This document shows, in pieces, positions 1 to 4,614 of a DNA stretch of 8,155 bases; positions within the stretch are counted from its first letter, which is position 1, and each line of letters starts with the position of its first letter. The notes beneath the pieces are model-generated. The model made no database searches, was not told where the DNA came from, and worked only from the letters and a program-made list of their open reading frames with translations. Origin of the DNA: Pseudomonadota bacterium (GTDB lineage: Bacteria; Pseudomonadota; Alphaproteobacteria; Rhizobiales; Devosiaceae); the NCBI GenBank assembly GCA_023436745.1, contig JAEZHZ010000364.1:1-8155 (forward strand), in the 5' to 3' direction. Both the position numbers and the translations under genes were made by a program.

Positions 1-395
1 TGCTGACCCTGCTGCGGGTGGACGACCCCTTGCGGCTGGGCGCTGCGCTGCGGGCGCTTCATGTACCGGACCGGCTCGTCCGCCTGTTCCTGCTGGCAGC
101 CCGCTATGTCGGCGTGCTCCGCGAGGAAGCTCACCGGCTTCACGACGCCATGAGGATGCGCGCCTTCCGGCCCCGGTCCGGGCTGCACACCTGGCGGAGC
201 TACGGCAATCTCGTTGGCATGCTGGTGGTGCGCGCGCTCGCCCGGGCCGAGCGGGTGGACGACGCAATGCTCTGCCGCGGTGGCGGCGGGCGCTTTCCCG
301 CCATGCCCCTACCGGCGCCGGCTGCGGCGGAATGGGGAGCCTTCTGCCTGCTACTTGCGCTCGGTTTGGCGCTGACACTGGCGGACAAGCTATGA
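1..395 (+). CDS. cbiQ: ECF transporter transmembrane component, CbiQ/EcfT family (5' end missing)
   Basis: This is the C-terminal 130 residues of the membrane scaffold of an energy-coupling-factor importer, probably for cobalt or nickel; the reading frame enters at base 3 and stops at TGA 393-395. Two coupling motifs that dock EcfT proteins onto their ATPases are visible: DAMRMRAFRP (codons 48-57 of the visible part) and, about 30 residues later, ERVDDAMLCRGGGGR. The stretch before the first motif (LRALHVPDRLVRLFLLAARYVGVLREEA) matches the CbiQ pattern, and a final hydrophobic helix (about WGAFCLLLALGLALTLADKL) closes the protein. The stop overlaps the ATG of the next gene, an ABC ATPase of the matching CbiO type, so the two are almost certainly cotranscribed and form one complex in the inner membrane. 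The family is normally about 220-270 residues, so half or less is outside the window. The metal cannot be told from this fragment. Confidence 0.85.
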   Translation, partial: LTLLRVDDPLRLGAALRALHVPDRLVRLFLLAARYVGVLREEAHRLHDAMRMRAFRPRSGLHTWRSYGNLVGMLVVRALARAERVDDAMLCRGGGGRFPAMPLPAPAAAEWGAFCLLLALGLALTLADKL

Positions 396-1081
396 TTACC
401 CTGCTCGAATGCGATGATGTGAGTGTGAGCCGGGATGGACGCCCCGTGCTGCGCGAGGCGAGCTTCCGACTGCACCCCGGCGAGCGGCTCGCGATCCTCG
501 GGCCCAACGGGGCGGGAAAGACGACGCTTCTCAGGACGCTGATGGGCCTTGAGAAAGCAGAATCCGGCACGGTGCGCCTTTTCGGCGCCGCGTGCCGGGA
601 GGAGCGGGACTACCGGGAGGTCAGGCCGTTCATCGGTTACCTCTTCCAGGACAGCGACGACCAGTTGTTCTGCCCGACCGTCATCGAGGACGTGGCCTTC
701 GGTCCGCTGAACCTCGGCTGCACGAACGAAGAAGCCCTGCGACGGGCGGGCCGGGTGCTGGACGACCTCGGCATCGGCGCGCTTGCCGAGCGCGTGACGC
801 ACCGGCTCTCCGGGGGAGAGAAGCGGCTCGTCTGCCTTGCCGGTTTGCTCGCGATGGAGCCGCGCGTGCTCATCCTCGACGAACCCACAAACGGGGTGGA
901 CGAGGAGAACGGCCGCGTGCTGAGGGCCTTGCTGCGCCGCTTTCCGGGGGCGATCCTGATGGTCTCGCACGACAGCGGCTTCATCGCGGATCTTGCGACA
1001 CGAACCCTGGTGATCCGCGACGGGAGGCTGGTGCCGGAAGATGCAGCCGTTCGTCCGGTGAGCCGCGTTCGCCTTGCCTGA
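392..1081 (+). CDS. cbiO: ECF transporter ATP-binding protein, CbiO family
   Basis: A 229-residue ABC ATPase that would power the metal importer whose membrane part is encoded just upstream. All ABC motifs are present: Walker A GPNGAGKT (37-44), Q-loop Gln86 in FQDSDDQLF (the DDQLF form is typical of CbiO/EcfA), signature LSGGEKR (139-145), Walker B VLILDEP (159-165) with catalytic Glu164, and switch His193 in VSHD. The D-loop region reads TNGVDEENG where the family usually has TAGLDP, a modest departure. I chose ATG 392 because it overlaps the upstream stop (ATGA) and begins the usual MITLLECDDVSV strand; an in-frame ATG at 332 would lie inside cbiQ and add 20 residues unlike the family. The C-terminus is short, since many CbiO proteins extend to 250-280 residues. 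It acts on the cytoplasmic face of the inner membrane, as a homodimer in group I ECF systems. Confidence 0.92.
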   Translation: MITLLECDDVSVSRDGRPVLREASFRLHPGERLAILGPNGAGKTTLLRTLMGLEKAESGTVRLFGAACREERDYREVRPFIGYLFQDSDDQLFCPTVIEDVAFGPLNLGCTNEEALRRAGRVLDDLGIGALAERVTHRLSGGEKRLVCLAGLLAMEPRVLILDEPTNGVDEENGRVLRALLRRFPGAILMVSHDSGFIADLATRTLVIRDGRLVPEDAAVRPVSRVRLA

Positions 1082-1100
1082 TACTTGAGGCATGCGACCG

Positions 1101-1133
1101 CAGAACTCCGCGGTTCTGGAGCAGTGTTGCTCC
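1101..1133 (+). terminator. Tandem hairpins after cbiO (possible terminator)
   Basis: Two adjacent inverted repeats lie 19 bases after the cbiO stop. The first has arms CAGAAC (1101-1106) and GTTCTG (1113-1118) around a 6-base loop. The second has arms GGAGCA (1118-1123) and TGCTCC (1128-1133) around GTGT; the two share base 1118. Neither is followed by a T run, so this would be an atypical terminator or a 3' stabilising structure. Confidence 0.35.
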
Positions 1134-1181
1134 CCAGCCACCACATGCTTAGCGAACAGTGATATTGAACTCGCCTATTTT

Positions 1182-1188
1182 AAAGGAG
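1182..1188 (+). promoter_or_regulatory. Ribosome binding site for the 50-residue ORF
   Basis: AAAGGAG ends 7 bases before ATG 1196. This is one of the best Shine-Dalgarno matches in the window, and it is the main reason for choosing the short ORF over the longer overlapping frame. Confidence 0.6.
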
Positions 1189-1195
1189 CGAGGCG

Positions 1196-1348
1196 ATGAG
1201 CGAAGTCGCAGCTGGCGAAAGCCTCGAAACCGATCCGCGCCCCGAACTTCAGGAGCCCTACGATCCGTGGGAGCTGAAGTTCAAGAAGCACTTCAAGCCC
1301 GCGAAGATCGAGCCATCCCGTCCGGCGCCGGGGAAGGACCACGCCTGA
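1196..1348 (+). CDS. Small charged protein of 50 residues, function unknown
   Basis: A short ORF from ATG 1196 to TGA 1346-1348 with a strong AAAGGAG at ideal spacing. The product is hydrophilic, with no signal peptide, membrane helix or cysteine. It has an acidic N-terminal third (Glu/Asp), a central aromatic and basic segment QEPYDPWELKFKKHFKP (about 20-36), and a proline-rich basic end finishing GKDHA. I do not recognise a family. The Tyr-Asp-Pro-Trp and Lys-Phe-Lys-Lys-His-Phe pattern could be an interaction peptide, but that is speculation. An overlapping frame (GTG 1159 to 1413) is arginine- and serine-rich, lacks a ribosome binding site, and looks like a shadow. The gene sits between the metal-transport operon and a lipoprotein gene, in the same direction as both, about 115 bases after cbiO. 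I am fairly confident it is translated and have no view on its role. Confidence 0.6.
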   Translation: MSEVAAGESLETDPRPELQEPYDPWELKFKKHFKPAKIEPSRPAPGKDHA

Positions 1349-1367
1349 CACTGCGCCGGCGGCGTGA

Positions 1368-1396
1368 CCTGTATCGCGTCCTGTATTCGCGACCTG
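1368..1396 (+). repeat. Imperfect tandem direct repeat, 12-13 bp unit
   Basis: CCTGTATCGCGT (1368-1379) is followed immediately by CCTGTATTCGCGA (1380-1392), and a third copy starts with CCTG (1393-1396). The units differ by an extra T and the last base. The repeat lies between the small protein and the lipoprotein gene, just upstream of an AT-rich patch (1407-1417). It could be an activator site or a simple slippage duplication. Confidence 0.5.
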
Positions 1397-1414
1397 CTGC
1401 ACCACGAATATAGA
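1386..1414 (+). promoter_or_regulatory. Weak candidate promoter for the lipoprotein gene
   Basis: TTCGCG (1386-1391) and TATAGA (1409-1414) are separated by 17 bases, about 70 bases before GTG 1482. The -35 element is a poor match to consensus. The AT-rich patch stands out from its GC-rich surroundings, which is the main support. Confidence 0.2.
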
Positions 1415-1481
1415 ATAGTGGATTGCGCTCCGAGTTGAGCCGTGCGCCAATGTCCCCGGACAACAGAGCAGAGGTGGAGGC

Positions 1482-1937
1482 GTGCTCCGACCATTCTTGC
1501 TTCTTGTTCTGGCGGCATCGCTTGCGGGATGCTCGAGCCAGAACGCGAGCCTGAGTACCCTGCAGTTCGCAGGCGAAACGGTGCCGTATCCCGACCACTA
1601 TGAGGCGGAGGCCGCACGCCTCGTGGAGGAGCGGGGCGTCGAGCCGGCCCTCGTCACCGTTTCCCAGCCGCAGACGACTCTCGGCGCCGGACCGTTCTCC
1701 CACAGGCGCTGGTACATCTGCGTACGGGGCATGCCGACGTCGGCCAAGCCCCGCCCTGCCAGGCCCGTTGAAGTCCTTGAAGAGTGGCTCGGGCAGCGAA
1801 CCACGGCGGGCGTCCATGACGTCGTGCTTATCTTCTCCGGCACGGCCGGCAGGCCGTCGGTGAGGTCGGGCTACGACTCCCCGCTCTGCCGCGGGCTGCA
1901 GTACGGCCCCATCACCGCGGAAGCGCCCCTGATCTGA
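1482..1937 (+). CDS. Small lipoprotein, function unknown
   Basis: A 151-residue protein with a clear lipoprotein signal: MLRPF, a hydrophobic stretch LLLVLAASLA, then lipobox LAGC with the lipidated cysteine at residue 17, followed by SSQ (no Asp at +2, so outer-membrane sorting would be expected under the enterobacterial rule). The mature part has no further membrane helix. It contains a PYPDHYEAEAARLVEERG segment near its start, HRRWYICVRGMP (74-85), and two cysteines (80 and 136) that could pair in the periplasm. From memory, the pattern of a tyrosine/proline start followed by a conserved Trp/Tyr-x-Cys-Val-Arg strand resembles a small lipoprotein group common in Hyphomicrobiales; no function is known to me. 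The start is GTG 1482, with AGAGG (1470-1474) 7 bases upstream; no earlier in-frame start fits the signal peptide. The flanking genes offer no obvious partner. Confidence 0.8.
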   Translation: MLRPFLLLVLAASLAGCSSQNASLSTLQFAGETVPYPDHYEAEAARLVEERGVEPALVTVSQPQTTLGAGPFSHRRWYICVRGMPTSAKPRPARPVEVLEEWLGQRTTAGVHDVVLIFSGTAGRPSVRSGYDSPLCRGLQYGPITAEAPLI

Positions 1938-1953
1938 AGACGGCGCGGTCGCG

Positions 1954-1973
1954 CGGTACGGTTTTCCGTACCG
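1954..1973 (+). terminator. Perfect 8-bp hairpin after the lipoprotein gene
   Basis: CGGTACGG (1954-1961) and CCGTACCG (1966-1973) are perfect complements around a TTTT loop, 16 bases after the lipoprotein stop. The position suits a transcription terminator, but no T run follows on the + strand, so it may act with Rho or as a 3' end stabiliser. Confidence 0.45.
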
Positions 1974-2061
1974 GGGCCCATCAACGCACCCACCGCGTGA
2001 ACCAATGGCATCTTTGTAGCTTTAGGTGAGGCGGCAGCACACTGCCGGGAGCGAGGCCTCT

Positions 2062-2835
2062 ATGCTCAATCGACGTATCCTCGGCAGAAGCCGGATGAGC
2101 TCACCCGTGGAGGCGATACTCGGATTCGCGCTCGTCACCGCGGTACTGTACTTCGGCGCGGGCATCATCGTGCCGCTGGTGCTGTCGATCCTGATCGCAT
2201 TCGCGCTGACGCCGCTCGTCACATGGCTCAACCGGCGGCTGCACCTGCCCGATGCACTGGCGGTGATCCTGAGCGTGATCGCGGCGGCGCTGCTGCTCGT
2301 CACGCTTGCCGCCATCGCCGGGGTGCAACTGGCACGGCTGGCGCAGGAGCTTCCCCGCTACCAGGAGATCGTGGGCGCCAAGCTGCAGAGTCTGCAGGAC
2401 CAGCTCGGCGGGGGAGCCGTTCTGGAGCGCATCAACACTGCAATCCAGGCACTAGGCGAGCGGGTGGCAGCGGCGGGATCGGGGAACATGCCATCACCCG
2501 GCCGACCTGTGCCGGTGGTGATTTCGAACGACACGGCGCCCGTTGGACTGCTGACCTCGGTGCTGGGATCCATCATCGGCCCAGTCGCGACGGTGGCGAT
2601 CGTCACGGTGTTCCTTGTGTTTCTGCTGCTGGGTCGGGCGGACCTGCTGGACCGGTTCATCCGCCTTGTCGGCTCGCGGGACTATGCGAGGGCGAACATC
2701 GCCCTGGCGGACGCGAGCAAGCGCGTCGGGCGCTACCTGCTGGTGCAGCTGGGGGTAAACTGCACCTATGGCCTCATCTTCGGCACGGGGCTCTGGCTGA
2801 TCGGCGTTCCCAGCGCGGTGCTCTGGGGCTGCTGA
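2062..2835 (+). CDS. N-terminal fragment of the AI-2E family transporter (257 residues)
   Basis: This is what would be translated if the frameshift is real. Hydrophobic segments lie at about 16-50 (two helices, the second with FALTPLV, a conserved turn in the family), 64-89, 168-190 and 228-249. An amphipathic soluble region (about 90-160) with ELPRYQEIV and repeated QSLQDQL sits between helices 3 and 4, as usual for AI-2E proteins. The fragment stops inside the helix after GVPSAVLWG and lacks the conserved RYIPFIG and PMTVCLVV segments, so on its own it should not be a working carrier. Confidence 0.6.
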   Translation: MLNRRILGRSRMSSPVEAILGFALVTAVLYFGAGIIVPLVLSILIAFALTPLVTWLNRRLHLPDALAVILSVIAAALLLVTLAAIAGVQLARLAQELPRYQEIVGAKLQSLQDQLGGGAVLERINTAIQALGERVAAAGSGNMPSPGRPVPVVISNDTAPVGLLTSVLGSIIGPVATVAIVTVFLVFLLLGRADLLDRFIRLVGSRDYARANIALADASKRVGRYLLVQLGVNCTYGLIFGTGLWLIGVPSAVLWGC

Positions 2836-2837
2836 TC

Positions 2838-4241
2838 GTGGTGTTCCGGTACATTCCCTTCATCGGCGCCCTGATCATCGCCATCGTGCCGTTCGCCCTT
2901 GCCTTCGCGGTGGACCCCGGCTGGAACATGCTGATCATGAGCGTGGCGCTGTTCCTGGTGCTGGACCTGACGACGGCAAACGTCATCGAACCCCGGCTCT
3001 ATGGATCCAGCACCGGCGTCTCACCAATCGCCATCCTGTTGTCGGCCATGTTCTGGGCCACGTTATGGGGGCCCATCGGACTGATCCTCGCAACGCCGAT
3101 GACAGTGTGCCTGGTGGTGATCGGCCGGCACCTGCCGCAGTTCCAGTTCCTGGACACGCTTCTCGGCAGCGAGCCGGTTCTGACCCCGCCGGAGCAGCTC
3201 TACCAGCGTCTGCTGAAGGGGGATTCCCAAGGCGCCATAGACACATTGGAGGGTTTTCTCGAGGAGCATGACAAGCTCGCCTTCATCGACGAGGTGGCCC
3301 TGCCCGCGCTACGCCTTGCGAGCATCGAGTTGACGGACCGGCCCGAGGCCATGGATCAGCGACGCCAACTGGTGGCGGCCTTCGATATGGTGCTCGAGGA
3401 ACTGGGGGAGGTAGAGGCGCCGGAGCATGCGAGCGTGCTGCTGGTGGGCGGGCGAACCGAGTTCGACGAGGCAGCAGCACGGCTGATCGCACTGTGGCTG
3501 GCTGAAGACGGCGTACCCACCCGGGTGCTGCCGCCGCTGGTGATACGTCCTGAAGCGATCGGCAGGCTCGATCTCGATGATGTCAGCGTGGTGGAACTCG
3601 TGTTCCTCGGCACGGACATCCGTGCCCATGCCCGGTACGTGTCGAGGCGGGTGCGGCGCGCGGCTCCCGAGGTTCGGCTGGCGGCCTGCGCCCTGGGCGA
3701 GCCGGTGCCGGACGAAACATCCGAGAAGCTGCACCTCGACGCCATCCACCGCTCCGCTCCGGACGCCGTGCGCTACCTGATGGAAGCCGAAGCCTCGGCG
3801 ACCAGCACCAAGGCGATACCGGCGCGCCGGGTGGCGCTGCTCGACGATCCGGCCATGGCCGAGAAGCTGCAGGCCATTGCGGACGAGTTCGACGTTCCCG
3901 TGGCGACCGTGAACGTGCTCCAGGACGAGCGGGTGAACCGGGACGAGAGCGCCTACCGGCTCACCGAGCTGGTGACCACTGCGGGCAAGCCGCTGGTTGT
4001 CACCAAGGACACCGCGAACGAGGAGTTGCGCAATAACGACTATCTCCAGTCCAACGGGATCCGCCTGTTTGCGAGCGTTCCGCTTGTGCTCCCGTCGGGC
4101 CGAAGCATCGGCGCACTCACGCTGCTGAGCTATGAAGAGCTAGAGTTCGGGGCCGCCGCGCTCGAACGACTGCAGGCGCGGGCCCAAGAACTGTCCGCAT
4201 TCCTCGAGACGCAGCTGCTGGACCACCCGACCCCTGTGTAG
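2838..4241 (+). CDS. C-terminal fragment: last AI-2E helices plus Rossmann-like and GAF-like tail
   Basis: The first possible in-frame starts after the break are GTG 2838 and GTG 2841, with no clear ribosome binding site; independent translation is doubtful. In full-protein numbering the fragment carries the end of the transporter core (257-356, with RYIPFIG, NVIEPRLYGSSTGVSPIAIL and TPMTVCLVVIGRHLP), then a helical linker (about 370-450, PEQLYQRLLKGD). Next comes an alpha/beta domain beginning HASVLLVGGRTEFDEAAARL (456-475), with VLPPLVIRPEAIGRL and DVSVVELVFLG, laid out like a B12-binding or Rossmann fold. The last part (about 588-718) resembles a GAF domain: DEFDVPVATVNVLQDE, PLVVTKDTANEELRNNDYL, and IRLFASVPLVLPSGRSIGAL. 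The first three parts match what I recall of long AI-2E proteins in Hyphomicrobiales. The GAF-like end is recognised by pattern only. Together they suggest cytoplasmic regulation of transport by a bound ligand (inference). Confidence 0.65.
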   Translation: MVFRYIPFIGALIIAIVPFALAFAVDPGWNMLIMSVALFLVLDLTTANVIEPRLYGSSTGVSPIAILLSAMFWATLWGPIGLILATPMTVCLVVIGRHLPQFQFLDTLLGSEPVLTPPEQLYQRLLKGDSQGAIDTLEGFLEEHDKLAFIDEVALPALRLASIELTDRPEAMDQRRQLVAAFDMVLEELGEVEAPEHASVLLVGGRTEFDEAAARLIALWLAEDGVPTRVLPPLVIRPEAIGRLDLDDVSVVELVFLGTDIRAHARYVSRRVRRAAPEVRLAACALGEPVPDETSEKLHLDAIHRSAPDAVRYLMEAEASATSTKAIPARRVALLDDPAMAEKLQAIADEFDVPVATVNVLQDERVNRDESAYRLTELVTTAGKPLVVTKDTANEELRNNDYLQSNGIRLFASVPLVLPSGRSIGALTLLSYEELEFGAAALERLQARAQELSAFLETQLLDHPTPV

Positions 4242-4266
4242 AGCCGCAAGACCCAATGCCGACGCC

Positions 4267-4298
4267 GAGCCGCGTTCGAGGGTATGAACGGGCGGCTC
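4267..4298 (+). terminator. Hairpin after the AI-2E gene (probable terminator)
   Basis: GAGCCG (4267-4272) pairs with CGGCTC (4293-4298) and CGTTC (4273-4277) with GAACG (4286-4290), leaving a two-G bulge and an 8-base loop: 11 base pairs in all, starting 26 bases after the stop. There is no T run, so intrinsic termination would be weak. Confidence 0.45.
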
Positions 4299-4333
4299 CG
4301 ACAGAGCGGTGGACCGTGCCTTGCAGCACATCA

Positions 4334-4380
4334 TTCGGCGCCGCCACCGCTCGCGGTCGCGCCATCAACGGGGCGCCGAA
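4334..4380. repeat. Perfect 9-bp inverted repeat with 29-bp spacer
   Basis: TTCGGCGCC (4334-4342) and GGCGCCGAA (4372-4380) are exact reverse complements. The spacer holds a smaller dyad, ACCG (4346-4349) and CGGT (4354-4357) around CTCG. As RNA this would fold as a branched stem; as DNA it could be a repressor site. It is followed by AAAATTCC. Confidence 0.5.
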
Positions 4381-4507
4381 AAATTCCGCACATTCCGGCC
4401 GCCGCTGATCTTGTTGAGGCTCAATAACTTCCAGCGTCGAGCGCGGGCAGATACTCCGATTTTTTGAGCGATGTCTGTGCGCACTGCTTGTTGCGTGCCT
4501 AAATATC

Positions 4508-4551
4508 CGCTGGAACTATTTGAGGAGGCGCCCGCTGGTGGAGTTCCGGCG
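4508..4551 (+). promoter_or_regulatory. Leader hairpin displaying the AGGAGG and GTG of the leader ORF
   Basis: CGCTGGAACT (4508-4517) pairs with AGTTCCGGCG (4542-4551) over ten positions with a single T-G wobble. The 24-base loop contains AGGAGG (4523-4528) and GTG 4538-4540, the presumed start signals of the small upstream ORF. The fold is real on paper; its role in cfa control is inference. Confidence 0.35.
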
Positions 4552-4612
4552 CGCCTTCCATGCACTACGGATTGTTGCGTCAGCAGGAGGCAAGGCCCTG
4601 GCCTGTTCATAA
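4538..4612 (+). CDS. Possible 24-residue leader peptide ORF upstream of cfa
   Basis: GTG 4538 follows a perfect AGGAGG (4523-4528) by 9 bases and reads 24 codons to TAA 4610-4612, only 2 bases before the cfa ATG at 4615. The peptide starts MEFRRAFHALRIVASAGG, a basic then mildly hydrophobic sequence ending ALACS; I know no homologue. Because cfa itself has no close ribosome binding site, the natural reading is that ribosomes finishing this ORF restart on cfa (translational coupling). The peptide is probably not important as a protein. The alternative is that the ORF is chance and the second AGGAGG (4585-4590) serves cfa in some other way. Confidence 0.35.
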   Translation: MEFRRAFHALRIVASAGGKALACS

Positions 4613-4614
4613 CC

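Larger units (their letters stand above)
2062..4241 (+). pseudogene. AI-2E family (PerM/UPF0118) transporter with long C-terminal tail, frameshifted
   Basis: A gene that would encode a 726-residue protein is interrupted by a missing base. AI-2E family proteins are inner-membrane carriers (AI-2 exporter TqsA, PerM, some Na+/H+ antiporters); the substrate here cannot be assigned. The frame from ATG 2062 runs to ...IGVPSAVLWGC and hits TGA 2833-2835. The -1 frame continues at 2829 as LLIVVFRYIPFIGAL, exactly the next family motif (G-V-P-x-A-x-L-W-G followed by R-Y/F-I-P-F/Y-I-G). Adding one G to the GGGG run at 2825-2828 rejoins them without loss. ATG 2062 has GAGG 5 bases upstream; GTG 2026 and ATG 2095 are alternatives. 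The cause is either a sequencing or assembly error in the G run or a real inactivating mutation. Codon use stays normal over the remaining 470 codons, so any inactivation is recent. Confidence 0.85.
4242..4614 (+). other. Long gene-poor leader between the AI-2E gene and cfa
   Basis: A 373-base stretch without a conventional gene. In order it holds an 11-bp bulged hairpin (4267-4298), a perfect 9-bp inverted repeat (4334-4380), a short dyad TTGAG-G-CTCAA (4414-4424), a T6 run (4460-4465), a repeated block of short motifs (4481-4601), a leader hairpin (4508-4551) and a 24-codon ORF (4538-4612). The first part probably ends AI-2E transcription and the second is probably the cfa promoter and 5' leader. 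I could not identify a convincing -35/-10 pair. Confidence 0.5.

Noticed and set aside
200..1144. A 314-codon open frame on the - strand across cbiO
   Set aside because: It is antisense to a gene with all ABC motifs, its product is rich in Arg/His/Ala/Gln without recognisable motifs, and long antisense frames are expected in GC-rich DNA.
1159..1413. 84-codon + strand frame overlapping the 50-residue ORF
   Set aside because: It has a GTG start without a ribosome binding site and an Arg/Ser-rich product. The AAAGGAG is placed for ATG 1196 instead.
2821..2835. Programmed -1 ribosomal frameshift in the AI-2E gene
   Set aside because: No canonical slippery heptamer is in the zero frame, and slipping tRNA-Trp from TGG to CTG would break pairing. 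I saw no evident downstream stimulator, though I could not fold the RNA.
4585..4605. AGGAGG 4585-4590 driving a CTG start at 4603 for cfa
   Set aside because: CTG starts are rare and the 12-base gap is long. It remains an outside alternative to coupling through the leader ORF.
4471..4614. In-frame ATG 4471 as the start of cfa, adding 48 residues
   Set aside because: The added segment has four cysteines and no family resemblance, lacks a good ribosome binding site, and makes the protein longer than known Cfa; ATG 4615 gives 385 residues, close to E. coli.
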